A stretch of DNA of 64,000 bases, from positions 1 through 64,000 of the forward strand of contig CAZJYI010000039.1 of assembly GCA_964550025.1 (NCBI GenBank), read 5' to 3'. The notes below the pieces were generated by a model. That model was given only the letters and a program-made list of their open reading frames with translations. It had not been told where the DNA came from and searched no databases. How positions within the stretch are numbered: the first letter of the stretch is position 1; each line of letters begins with the position of its first letter. Origin of the DNA: CAZJYI01 sp964550025 (GTDB lineage Bacteria; Verrucomicrobiota; Kiritimatiellia; UBA8416; CAYOBW01). The position numbers and the translations under genes were made by a program. Positions 1-8,734 of the stretch are shown here, piece after piece.

Positions 1-225
1 CAAGCTAGCACTACTGGCGAGCGGAACCACAACCCACGCAACTGCCATGCGCCCTGGAGCGAGGCCGTGCGCACTTTAGGTTTGACGCGCCCCGCCCCCT
101 TCAGCTAGCGTCAACATGGCGAAAGCGCTTTGTCGATCCGGTCCAGGTCGGCGTGTGTTCGGACCGCGCGAACAGCGGTTCCTCGTCAGGACCGGTTGAG
201 CGGCTTTCCCTGGGAGGAACGTACC
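1..225. other. no gene seen at left edge
   Basis: I see no convincing gene here. Frames entering the first gene upstream of 226 lack a ribosome binding site and have compositionally biased translations. A long minus-strand frame crosses this stretch but is antisense to two clear genes downstream. The tail of an upstream gene cut by the window edge cannot be excluded. Confidence 0.4.
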
Positions 226-729
226 GTGATTACCATCCGGGTGAAACCGATCGGCCAAGGGACCCACCAGGGCTGCTGGCTGGCTTGCTACAAGATGCTC
301 TATGCGTACCGCAGGAAGTCCACGTCGACGATCGAGAAGAAGCTCACGGACGCGGGATTGAACGTGAAGGAATGCAAAGCCGAAGGGCTCAGCGACAAAC
401 ACTTCCTCAAAGCGATGCGGGCGTTGGGGCTGTCCTCGCGGGGAATCCCTTTCGGCGCCGGCAGTTGCGACATACTGGCCCAGTACCTGTGGAAACACGG
501 GCCGCTGTGGGTGGCCGGCAAGTGGACGCAATACCATCACGTCGTTCTCGTTGTCGGCGCAGACCCGGAGGAGAACAAAATTCGCCGGATTGATCCGTGG
601 GTAGACCGCGCAAACCGGGCCGAAGCAAGGTGGATGGATTTCGGCAAGTTCTACAAGGGAGTCAAGAAGGGCGGTCAGCCCAAAGGCTATTTTCAGCACT
701 GGGACAATGGCGGTTCTGGAGGCGATTAA
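226..729 (+). CDS. papain-like cysteine protease (C39/AvrRpt2-like fold)
   Basis: A 167-residue protein that looks like a small papain-like cysteine protease. The GTG start at 226 was chosen because GGGAGGAA (212-219) lies just upstream; an ATG at 130 would add a poorly conserved-looking extension with no ribosome site. Near the N terminus GQGTHQGCW carries the likely nucleophile Cys17. HH at 104-105 followed by VVLVVGAD gives the catalytic His, and RRIDPW gives Asp123, so a Cys-His-Asp triad in the usual order is present. No signal peptide is visible, so it probably acts in the cytoplasm or is exported by another route. The next gene is a lone receiver-domain protein 31 bases downstream. The substrate is unknown; it could equally be an effector or immunity-type protease. 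Confidence 0.6.
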   Translation: MITIRVKPIGQGTHQGCWLACYKMLYAYRRKSTSTIEKKLTDAGLNVKECKAEGLSDKHFLKAMRALGLSSRGIPFGAGSCDILAQYLWKHGPLWVAGKWTQYHHVVLVVGADPEENKIRRIDPWVDRANRAEARWMDFGKFYKGVKKGGQPKGYFQHWDNGGSGGD

Positions 730-760
730 GCCTTGAACCGGTCCGAGAGGAGTCCTCGAC

Positions 761-1144
761 ATGATTGACAACGAACAGAAGCAGATCCTGCTGGTGGATG
801 ACGACCCCCACATCCGCCTGGCAGTTGGTGACTTCCTGGCCGGGGAGGGATACGAAGTCATAGCGGCCGGCAACGGACACGAGGCGCTGGACAAACTGCA
901 AGACGTCAAACCTGATCTCATCCTCCTGGACATCATGATGCCGGGCATCGACGGTGGCGACGTGGCCCGAACCATTCGGGCCGATCCCGATCTCCGGGAC
1001 GTGCCGATAGTGTATCTCACGGCCGCGGTCACAGCGCGCGAAGTCAACGACACCGGCGGCGTGATCGGCGGAGAGAAATACATATCGAAGTCCATTCCGC
1101 CCGACGAGCTCATCAGGCAGATCAGAACCTGCCTTGGAAGCTGA
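761..1144 (+). CDS. single-domain response regulator (CheY-like receiver)
   Basis: A 127-residue protein consisting of one receiver domain with no output domain. Acidic residues Asp13-Asp15 (VDDDP) would bind Mg2+, Asp57 in LLDIMMPG is the phosphoacceptor, Thr87 is the switch residue and Lys110 in ISKSIPP is the conserved lysine. Such proteins relay phosphate from a histidine kinase to another protein. No kinase is encoded nearby, so the partner is elsewhere. GAGAGGAG lies 8-15 bases before the ATG. It sits between the cysteine protease and the polyphosphate phosphotransferase, both on the same strand; the 95-base gap to the latter leaves co-transcription open. Family assignment is secure, pathway unknown. 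Confidence 0.9.
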   Translation: MIDNEQKQILLVDDDPHIRLAVGDFLAGEGYEVIAAGNGHEALDKLQDVKPDLILLDIMMPGIDGGDVARTIRADPDLRDVPIVYLTAAVTAREVNDTGGVIGGEKYISKSIPPDELIRQIRTCLGS

Positions 1145-1239
1145 CCTGCCAGGTTTTCGGCTTTACAGACTCCCGCACAAGCAACATAATCCCTGATGCC
1201 GTATGGCTGAATGTGGAATGCAATCCAGGAGGTGTCGCC

Positions 1240-2730
1240 GTGCTCGAGAACATCGATCTTTCCGTGAAGGTCTCCAAACCTGAGTACAAGTCTCTTGCCG
1301 ACGAGATGGCTTTGAAGCTCGGGGCGTTGCAGCGGCGCGCGCACGATCTCGGCATTCCGGTAATCATCCTCTTCGAGGGATGGAATGCGGCCGGCAAGGG
1401 GACGCTCATCAACGACCTCATCCTGCCGCTCGATCCGCGCGGCTTCACCGTACATTGCATGCTGCCGCCAAACGAGCAGGAGCGCATGTACCCGTTCCTG
1501 CAGCGCTTCTGGTGCTGCACGCCCGCGGCCGGGCGTCTCGGCATATTCGACCGAAGCTGGTATCGCCGTGTGCTGGAAGACCGCGTCGACGGTGCCGTCA
1601 AGGGGGCCGCCCTGAAGCAGACCTATCGCGACATCTGTTCATTCGAACGGCAACTGGCAAATGCCGGCAACGTCATCATCAAGTTCTTCCTGCACATATC
1701 GAAGAAGGAGCAGAAGCGGCGTTTCAACAAGCTGCGCAAGAACCCCCTGACCGCCTGGCGCGTAACCAGGGAGGACCTGGACCTGCACAAGCAATACGCG
1801 GAGTACCTCGAAGCGACGGAAGACATGCTGGCGGAAACGGACACCGGCTTCGCTCCGTGGACGGTTGTCGAGGCACATAACCAGCGTTTTGCCGCCTTGA
1901 AGATCTTCACCACGGTCGCCACCGCGATCGAACAGCGCATTGACGAAGTCGAAAACGCCGCGAAGAAGCCCGCACGCAAGACGGCTGCACGCGCCAGGAA
2001 GCTCCCCAAGGCGCTGCAGACCTCGGTCCTTGACCGCCTGGACCTGTCGCGCTCCCTCGAGCGCAAGGAATACCGCCGGCGACTCAAGGCCGCTCAGAAA
2101 GAACTGCGAGAGTTGGAGCACGCAATTTACATGGAGCGCATCCCCGTCGTGCTCGTCTACGAGGGATGCGATGCAGCGGGCAAGGGCGGCAACATCAGGC
2201 GCCTGACCGAGGACCTCGATCCCCGCGGTTACGAGGTCGTTCCGATCGCGGCGCCCAACGACATCGAAAAGGCGCACCACTACCTCTGGCGCTTCTGGAT
2301 GCAGATGCCCAAAGCCGGTCACATCACGATCTTCGACCGCTCGTGGTACGGTCGCGTCCTGGTTGAACGCGTCGAGGGATTCTGTTCGCAGGAGGAGTGG
2401 AAGCGGGCGTACCAGGAAATCAACGAGATGGAACGTCACCTCTCGAACTTCGGCGCCGTCGTCATGAAGTTCTGGCTGCAGATAGACCAGAAAGAACAGC
2501 TCAAGCGCTTCAAGCTGCGCGAACAGACTCCACACAAGACCTGGAAGATCACCGACGAGGACTGGCGCAACCGCAAGAAATGGAATGTCTATAAGGCGGC
2601 CATCGAAGAGATGCTCTACCGCACCAGCACCAGCTACGCCCCCTGGCTCATAGTCGAGTCAAACTGCAAATGGTACGCCCGCGTCAAGGTCCTCGAGGCG
2701 GTCATGAAACAGATCCGGAAAGCGCTGTAG
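1240..2730 (+). CDS. two-domain PPK2 family polyphosphate:AMP phosphotransferase (Pap-like)
   Basis: A 496-residue protein with two tandem PPK2 domains, the architecture and length of polyphosphate:AMP phosphotransferases that make ADP from polyphosphate and AMP. Domain 1 has a Walker A (FEGWNAAGKGT, Lys53) and a lid/Walker B-like FDRSWYRR (103-110). Domain 2 repeats both as YEGCDAAGKGG (Lys315) and FDRSWYGR. The GTG start at 1240 was chosen because AGGAGG (1227-1232) sits seven bases before it; an upstream in-frame ATG at 1213 precedes that ribosome site. It converges on the polyphosphate operon (ppk1, ppx, CHAD, sixA), so makers and users of polyphosphate are together. Exact nucleotide preference (AMP, GDP or ADP) cannot be read from the sequence. 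Confidence 0.88.
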   Translation: MLENIDLSVKVSKPEYKSLADEMALKLGALQRRAHDLGIPVIILFEGWNAAGKGTLINDLILPLDPRGFTVHCMLPPNEQERMYPFLQRFWCCTPAAGRLGIFDRSWYRRVLEDRVDGAVKGAALKQTYRDICSFERQLANAGNVIIKFFLHISKKEQKRRFNKLRKNPLTAWRVTREDLDLHKQYAEYLEATEDMLAETDTGFAPWTVVEAHNQRFAALKIFTTVATAIEQRIDEVENAAKKPARKTAARARKLPKALQTSVLDRLDLSRSLERKEYRRRLKAAQKELRELEHAIYMERIPVVLVYEGCDAAGKGGNIRRLTEDLDPRGYEVVPIAAPNDIEKAHHYLWRFWMQMPKAGHITIFDRSWYGRVLVERVEGFCSQEEWKRAYQEINEMERHLSNFGAVVMKFWLQIDQKEQLKRFKLREQTPHKTWKITDEDWRNRKKWNVYKAAIEEMLYRTSTSYAPWLIVESNCKWYARVKVLEAVMKQIRKAL

Positions 2731-2756
2731 CGGGGAGCCAGAAACCGCGGAACGGC

Positions 2757-2903
<147 letters not shown>

Positions 2904-2924
2904 GTCCCAAGATCCAACGTCCCC

Positions 2925-3434
2925 CTACTTGCACCCTGCCAGGGCCCTCAGTGTTCGCGGTTGCAGGAGCCAGTTGAGACGCGCGCCTGCCGGTAGGGCC
3001 TTGCCGTCGCACCACAAACAGCAAACGGCCGCTTTCTTGAACTGGATGTCCAACGGTAGAGCAGAGTCGGCCAGCAGCGAAGAGGCCAACTCCGCAAGGT
3101 GCGGCATGTGGCCGACCAGCATCGTCGGTTTGAGAGGTTGTTTCCGCAACCATGCGAGGGTTTCCTCGACAACGGTAGCCCCATTGAGGCGCTCGCTGGT
3201 TTCGACTTTCAGTTTCGTCCCCAAGGCGTTCTGAAAAATGACCGCCGTTTCGCGTGCACGGCGAAGAGGGCTCGAGATAAGCCGCTCCACACCGCACCCC
3301 AACGCAGCAAAACCATCGGCAGCCACCCGCGTCCGCGCCACACCTTCTTCTGAGAGCATGCGATCGCGATCCAGGCTGACACCCCTTTCGCCAATATCCA
3401 CGGCTATCCCGTGCCTAACCAGATAGAGCATCAT
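2925..3434 (-). CDS. sixA: SixA-type phosphohistidine phosphatase
   Basis: A 169-residue histidine phosphatase family protein. It starts with LVRHGIA (RHG motif, His8 as phosphohistidine nucleophile), has SSPLRRARETA with the second conserved arginine, and LVGHMPHL with the second catalytic histidine. SixA enzymes remove phosphate from histidine of HPt domains or related phosphoproteins. Size and compactness match SixA rather than phosphoglycerate mutase. It is the last gene of the minus-strand polyphosphate operon, 27 bases after the HD-CHAD gene. CHAD and SixA genes are often neighbours in bacteria, so a role on phosphohistidine intermediates of polyphosphate metabolism is possible but is inference. 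Two adjacent ATG codons (3434, 3431) could serve as start. Confidence 0.85.
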   Translation of the reverse strand: MMLYLVRHGIAVDIGERGVSLDRDRMLSEEGVARTRVAADGFAALGCGVERLISSPLRRARETAVIFQNALGTKLKVETSERLNGATVVEETLAWLRKQPLKPTMLVGHMPHLAELASSLLADSALPLDIQFKKAAVCCLWCDGKALPAGARLNWLLQPRTLRALAGCK

Positions 3435-3461
3435 AATAGCACCTTTCCCAGACAGTCGGAC

Positions 3462-4961
3462 TTACCTGCAACGTTTAAAGGCTTTCTCCACGGCACGCCG
3501 GCATCGCTTCGCATGCAACGCCTGCCACCCCGCCCGAAACCCCGCCAGCGCCTCGCGACGAATGCCACGCATGACCTTCCGACAGCCCGGAGGCAGCTTG
3601 TGCTCTCCCGCACGCGCGGCCTCGAGCCGAATGTCCATATCGTGGACCGTACCCAGGGTGTTCGTCAAGACGCGTAGTTGCTTCGACAACTTGAGAACGG
3701 CCGGGCCCAAGGCCCCCGCCGCAAACTCCGCCCGGTAGCGTTCCTTGCGGCAATCCTTGCGAATCTCGTGCAGGTCCTGCGCTGCCAGCCCCCGCAGATT
3801 CAGCTTCGTTTTCTGCAAACGGCGGTACAACGTTCGCAGGCGTTTGACCGCGAAGGCCCCGAACTCCCCGGAAGGGCCGCTCCGCTCGAGATCGGGTATC
3901 TCGCTACGCACCAGGACGGCCATGTGGCGGGCCACGTCGCGGTAGGTGCTGCTTCGTAGAATCCGCCGCAACCCCCTGAATTCCCGCTGCTCGGCCGCCC
4001 GTGTTTCCTCCAGGTACGCCAACCACCGCGGATGCTCACGTCGCCCAAGTCGCGCCATGGTATCCTCAACGAAGGCGAGCCACACTTGTGCGTCGCGCGC
4101 GGGCCCCAGGCGACGGCAGAGGTCTGCCACTTCCTTTTCGCAGACCGTGGCCGAAGTCTCGCTCAGCAAGGGACGGAAGAACCGCAACGCAAAGCGGAAA
4201 CGCCGGGCGGCAACGCGAAGGTCATGCAGATACTCGGGATCGCCGCCCACCATCGTACTGGCTTCCTTGTCAACCATCGCCCGGTGCTGGGAAGCGAGAA
4301 CCAGACGCGCGGCGGCAAGCGCGTCGGTATCCGCGGTAACCACCCCCTTCAGCAACACAGACATATCTCCGGCATCCCGAACGGCAACAGAGACGCCGAT
4401 TCCGAACACGTCACGGAACAGATCGGCCTTTGCCTCGGCACAATCGGCATTCGGGGCATACGCGAGGCACACTACGCTCAACGTCATGCGTCCCCGGCGA
4501 AACGCCACCCTCGTAATGCCGGTGTCCTGCAGATGCCCGTGGTCCAGTCCATCCGCGATTCGGAGGATCGCGGCCAGCCGCAGCGCCCGTTTGCGGTTGG
4601 CGAGCTCTGCCAGAATGGGAGACCGCAGAAACGGCTTGTAGCGCGACGCATGCAGGAGAATGGCGGCGGCTACCGTAGAACGTTGCACGTCGGTCAAGCC
4701 GGGCAGTCCTTCCTGCGCCACCAGCTCCGCCCCCGCGCGAGCGTGGTCTTCGGGCGCGACGCCGAAGCCAACGTCGTGCAGCAATGCAGCCGCCTCAAGC
4801 ACCTTGCGGTCCGACGCGGGTATCCCCAGGCGTGAGCGAGCCCGATCGAAGATATGCAGGGCAAGAGCCGCAACGTGCCGACCATGTGCGTCTTCGTTGC
4901 GGTACGCCTCCAGAAGATGCGCCATGTCAGGGCGTACGGGCGGTGTCCGGTCCTTGGTCAT
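3462..4961 (-). CDS. HD-domain (Ppx/GppA C-terminal-like) and CHAD-domain fusion protein
   Basis: A 499-residue protein with two parts. Residues 1 to about 200 resemble the C-terminal HD part of Ppx/GppA exopolyphosphatases, including ALLHDVGFG and LAAILRIADGLDHG. From about 220 to the end is a CHAD domain, an all-helical module rich in conserved Arg/Lys/His (for example YLHDLRVAARRFRFALRFF, and LHEIRKDCRKERYRAEF). CHAD domains are known to bind polyphosphate through this basic helical surface. The ASKHA catalytic half of Ppx is absent, so it should bind or sense polyphosphate rather than cleave it as Ppx does. It lies between ppk1 (75 bases upstream) and sixA in the same operon. Domain calls are firm; function is inferred. 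Confidence 0.85.
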   Translation of the reverse strand: MTKDRTPPVRPDMAHLLEAYRNEDAHGRHVAALALHIFDRARSRLGIPASDRKVLEAAALLHDVGFGVAPEDHARAGAELVAQEGLPGLTDVQRSTVAAAILLHASRYKPFLRSPILAELANRKRALRLAAILRIADGLDHGHLQDTGITRVAFRRGRMTLSVVCLAYAPNADCAEAKADLFRDVFGIGVSVAVRDAGDMSVLLKGVVTADTDALAAARLVLASQHRAMVDKEASTMVGGDPEYLHDLRVAARRFRFALRFFRPLLSETSATVCEKEVADLCRRLGPARDAQVWLAFVEDTMARLGRREHPRWLAYLEETRAAEQREFRGLRRILRSSTYRDVARHMAVLVRSEIPDLERSGPSGEFGAFAVKRLRTLYRRLQKTKLNLRGLAAQDLHEIRKDCRKERYRAEFAAGALGPAVLKLSKQLRVLTNTLGTVHDMDIRLEAARAGEHKLPPGCRKVMRGIRREALAGFRAGWQALHAKRCRRAVEKAFKRCR

Positions 4962-5036
4962 CAGTCATCCGTAATCTGCGGCACGAGCTCAACCTTCCCC
5001 TTTTCGCGGGCATGGCTGCACCCATTGCGGCGCTCC

Positions 5037-7151
5037 TCACTTCCGGTCCGGCGGCCGGTGCGGCTCGAATACCGTGCGCTTCGACCTGCGTGCACGCTTC
5101 ACGGCGGCGCAGGCCCCCCGGTACAGCGCCTCCTGGCACCGTAGCGCCTTCTTTCCGCTACCGGGTTCAACGGCACGGTACTGCCCATTCGGCAGCAACT
5201 CCCGGGCCTTCACCGTGTCCGCGAAGTACGTATGGAGCTGATCGATCAGTTGCTTGCGTGATGCAGGGTCATCGATCGGCACCATCAGCTCGATCCTGCG
5301 TTTCAGGTTTCTGGGCATCCAATCGGCACTTGAAATGTAGACTCTCTCCTCTCCGCCCTGGTGAAAGTAGAAGATCCGGGCGTGTTCCAGGAAGCGGTCA
5401 ACGATGCTTGTGACGACAACACTGCGGCTCACCTTCCTGAGTCCCGGACGCAGACAGCAGATTCCCCGCACGTTGAGCTTGACCGTCACACCGGCCTTCG
5501 AGGCCCGGTACAGCGCCTCGATGATGCCGGGATCCACGAGAGAGTTCATCTTTGCCATGATAAGCGCTTTCTGCCCGTCGCGCTTGCGTTCCGCTTCATT
5601 CTCTATGAGCTCAATCAGCCTGTCGCGCATCCCGGTCGGCGCGGCTTCGAGTTTCAAGAGTTGCTGCGGCTCGGAGTAGCCGGAAATTGCGTTGAAGAAT
5701 GCACTGGCGTCGGCCCCCAGGTCTTCGTCGCACGTCATGTAGCCGACGTCACTGTAGAGTCGCGCCGTCTTGTCGTGGTAGTTGCCGGTCCCGAAATGCA
5801 GGTAGCGCACGATGCCGTCCGCTTCGCGGCGGACGACAATGCAGAGCTTGGCATGCGTTTTGAAGCCCTTGATTCCGTAGATCACCTGGCCCCCGTCCTG
5901 CTCGAGCTGTCGCGCCCACTCGATGTTGCGCGCCTCGTCAAAACGGGCCTTAAGCTCGACAATCACGGTCACGTACTTGCCGGCGCGCGCGGCTTTGCCC
6001 AGCGCCGCCACGATCGGGCTCTCGGCGCTCACGCGGTAGAGGATCTGCTTGATCGCCAGCACACCGGGATCCTCGGCGGCCTCTTCCACCAGGCGTACCA
6101 CGGGATCGAAACTCTGGTACGGGTGCGCGAGCAACACGTTGCGCCGCGACAATTCGGCAAACACGCTTTCCTTAAGGTCAATGTCGGGCGAGGGTTGTGG
6201 TGACCACGGCTCGTAGCGGTGCTTGTCGTATCCCTCGAGCGAGGACAGCTGCCGAAAATCCGTCAGGTTGAGGGGACCGGCCGCCTTGTACACGTTGGCC
6301 TCCCTCGCTTTGAGTGCCTTGCGCAGAAACGTCAGGAGGCCGCGCGACGCGCGGGTCTCGATCTCCAGGCGAACGCAGTCGCTCTGTTTGCGCCACGCCA
6401 GCACATTTTCCATCTCCGCCATCAGGTCGGAGGCCATGTCCTCGCGAACGCTCATGTCGGCATTCCGCGTGATGCGAAAGGTCGCGCACTCCTTCACGCT
6501 CTCGCCCGGGAAAAGCCTGTCTGCGAACATGGCGATGATGCTCTCGACCGTCATGTAGCCATAGCCCTCCGCGCAGGGCACGCTGACAAAGCGTTCCATC
6601 CTGGGCCCGATCGGGACAACGGCGAAACGCGCCTTGCGCTTGCCGGGCGCCGGGGCCAGCCGCACGGCCACGTTCAGGGAGAGATTGACGAGCAGCGGGA
6701 ATCTCGCCGACGAATCGACCGCCATGGGAGTCACAACGGGAAACACGGCCTGGGTGAAATGGCGCTCAACGTAACGCTTCTGCCGCGGCGACAGTTCCCG
6801 GGGTTCCAGTCGGCGGATACCCAGCTCCCCCAGTTCCGGTTCCAGCACATCGCAGAATGCGCCGTACTGACAGGAGACCATCTCATGCGCGCGGGATGAG
6901 ATCTCCCGAAGCTGCGCCGCGGGAGTCAGGCCGGCCTGGTCCGGTTTGCGCACGCCACTCTTCACAAGCAACTCGAGCCCACCAACGCGGACCATGAAAA
7001 ACTCGTCCAGATTGGAGGATGTGATGGACAAGAAATTCACCCGCTCCAGCAACGGCACTTCGGGCGACAACGCCTCGTCCAGAACGCGCTGGTTGAATTC
7101 CAGCCAACTCAGTTCCCGGTTGAAAAACAAGCTCTCACCCTTTGGCATCAT
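5037..7151 (-). CDS. ppk1: polyphosphate kinase 1
   Basis: A 704-residue PPK1, full length for the family, which reversibly polymerises the gamma phosphate of ATP into polyphosphate. The N-terminal domain begins with FFNRELSWLEFNQRVLDEA, typical of PPK1. The autophosphorylated histidine is His433 in GFKTHAKLCIVVRRE, and the second active-site histidine is His590 in FLEHARIFYF, followed by VYISSADWMPRNL. Arginines of the phospholipase-D-like fold are present (VELKARFDEARNIEWA). The start overlaps the stop of ppx by four bases (ATGA), implying translational coupling between the synthetic and degradative enzymes. No frameshift or missing motif seen. Confidence 0.97.
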   Translation of the reverse strand: MMPKGESLFFNRELSWLEFNQRVLDEALSPEVPLLERVNFLSITSSNLDEFFMVRVGGLELLVKSGVRKPDQAGLTPAAQLREISSRAHEMVSCQYGAFCDVLEPELGELGIRRLEPRELSPRQKRYVERHFTQAVFPVVTPMAVDSSARFPLLVNLSLNVAVRLAPAPGKRKARFAVVPIGPRMERFVSVPCAEGYGYMTVESIIAMFADRLFPGESVKECATFRITRNADMSVREDMASDLMAEMENVLAWRKQSDCVRLEIETRASRGLLTFLRKALKAREANVYKAAGPLNLTDFRQLSSLEGYDKHRYEPWSPQPSPDIDLKESVFAELSRRNVLLAHPYQSFDPVVRLVEEAAEDPGVLAIKQILYRVSAESPIVAALGKAARAGKYVTVIVELKARFDEARNIEWARQLEQDGGQVIYGIKGFKTHAKLCIVVRREADGIVRYLHFGTGNYHDKTARLYSDVGYMTCDEDLGADASAFFNAISGYSEPQQLLKLEAAPTGMRDRLIELIENEAERKRDGQKALIMAKMNSLVDPGIIEALYRASKAGVTVKLNVRGICCLRPGLRKVSRSVVVTSIVDRFLEHARIFYFHQGGEERVYISSADWMPRNLKRRIELMVPIDDPASRKQLIDQLHTYFADTVKARELLPNGQYRAVEPGSGKKALRCQEALYRGACAAVKRARRSKRTVFEPHRPPDRK

Positions 7152-8734
7152 GATCCCCTATGAGCATTCCTCAATACGACATCCCTGCCGTATACTTGTT
7201 TGAACATGTTGGCGCGTTCGTGAACGGCGTGCTGCTCCAGCGTCCAGTCACTCGTGCATTCGGCCGCGACCACCAGCCTACCGGGTTCGAGGTCGATCTT
7301 GATGCCCCCGCGTAGCTGAATGCGCGGCCGCGACAGAATATTGGCAATCCGCAGAATTGCCGCCAGTTTGCACACGACGATCCTGTCGTCGCGGCTCAGA
7401 GAGCCGTATCCCACATGGGTCATCTTGGGAAGCGCCCTGCGATGGTATCTTGCCACCAGCGAGGCCAGCAGGACGTCGTTGGCGCTCAGACCGAAAAGCT
7501 CGCTGTTCGAGATCAGGTACTGCGAGTGCTTGTGATGGCTGCTGCGACTGATGAACTGGCCGGCATCGTGCAGCAGGCAGGCCGCGTGCAGAATGATCTC
7601 GTGCCGCGCTCCCAGCCGATGCTCCTCGCGCAAGGCGTCGAAAATGGCACGCGAGACCTTTGCCGCACGCTTCGCGTGCCGGATGTCCACTCCGAAACGC
7701 TTGGCCAACTCCAGTGCGGAACTGATGATCTGGCGCCTGAAGTCAGCCGTCCAGGAGCCTTCGCTTGCGATCTCGGCCAGGATACCGTCCCGAAGGCTCG
7801 CGCCGCCCACCAGGACGTGCTTGATGTGCAGTGTCTTCGCAAGCCCGGAGTACATGAGCAGCGCGGGGGCAAGCGTTTCGGCATCAGGGTAGGTCAGCCC
7901 GTAGCGTTTCACCACCTCGTCCACCGTTTCACCGGCGATGGTATCGGTCAGGGCGGCAAGGTCGCGCACCCGCAGCTTCGCCGGAGCCCTGCGGTCCCAC
8001 GCGGGGGCCAACACTGAACAGGCAAAACGCGCATCGTTGCCCAGCACGAGCATCCGCAGAAGCGAGTCGTGCGCCGGCGTCGATGCGATCCTGTCCACTG
8101 TCCGGTCAACGTGTTCCCGGATGATCTCGGGCGTCCGCGCATGGGGCGCGCGGTAGTCCGCCAGCATTCGCCGAACGCGCAGCGAGCCGAGCGGATAGAG
8201 ATGGGCGCTGGCGACTCTGCCGGCATGAAACACGAGAGCCTCAGTGCTCCCGCCGCCCACTTCAAGCACCATGGTAGTGCCCTTCTTGAGCGAAGGAACG
8301 CGCGAGAAGATGGGCCGCACGGCCAGGTAGGTGAACCGGTTGACCTCGGCCTGATCGACAATCCGTACGTCGAGCCCCGTGGCAATCAGGATGCGATCGA
8401 TGAACGCGTCGCGGTTCGCCGCCTCGCGAACGGCACTCGAGGCCACCACCGTAATCCGGTCATCGTCAGTGATCCCGTACTCCGCCAGCACCCGCCGGAA
8501 ACTGTTCAGCGCGCTGACGCACCGCTCGGTCGTCTCGGCCCCGATGAAGCCCTGCGTAAACGTATCCCGTCCCAGGGATACGGATTGCTGCAACCGGTCC
8601 AGGGCATCGTATGAACGCTTGCCCCGAATCTGCGCAATGGTCATACGAATGGATGTGGTGCCCAACTCGATGACAGCCGCCATCCCTGCACCCGCCTGCA
8701 CGTCGCGTGCCGTCCGTGTCTCGTTCCCTTTCAT
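7148..8734 (-). CDS. ppx: Ppx/GppA family exopolyphosphatase
   Basis: A 528-residue Ppx/GppA phosphatase with an HD extension. The ASKHA half has the first phosphate loop in VIELGTTSIRMTIAQIRG, TVVASSAVREAANRDAF, LEVGGGSTEALVF (second phosphate loop) and LVGGASLRDGIL. The C-terminal half (from about 320) is an HD-like domain with LHAACLLHDAGQFIS and ASLVARYHRRALPKM. Ppx hydrolyses terminal phosphates of polyphosphate, while GppA-type members also act on pppGpp; the sequence alone does not separate them, but overlap with ppk1 favours polyphosphate. The ATG directly follows the stop of the ROK gene and uses GGGGAG inside the end of that gene as ribosome site. Confidence 0.93.
   Translation of the reverse strand: MKGNETRTARDVQAGAGMAAVIELGTTSIRMTIAQIRGKRSYDALDRLQQSVSLGRDTFTQGFIGAETTERCVSALNSFRRVLAEYGITDDDRITVVASSAVREAANRDAFIDRILIATGLDVRIVDQAEVNRFTYLAVRPIFSRVPSLKKGTTMVLEVGGGSTEALVFHAGRVASAHLYPLGSLRVRRMLADYRAPHARTPEIIREHVDRTVDRIASTPAHDSLLRMLVLGNDARFACSVLAPAWDRRAPAKLRVRDLAALTDTIAGETVDEVVKRYGLTYPDAETLAPALLMYSGLAKTLHIKHVLVGGASLRDGILAEIASEGSWTADFRRQIISSALELAKRFGVDIRHAKRAAKVSRAIFDALREEHRLGARHEIILHAACLLHDAGQFISRSSHHKHSQYLISNSELFGLSANDVLLASLVARYHRRALPKMTHVGYGSLSRDDRIVVCKLAAILRIANILSRPRIQLRGGIKIDLEPGRLVVAAECTSDWTLEQHAVHERANMFKQVYGRDVVLRNAHRGS

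Noticed and set aside
76..1455. 459-codon open frame on the minus strand
   Set aside because: It is antisense to the receiver-domain gene and the start of the PPK2 gene, has no ribosome site and no recognisable motif.
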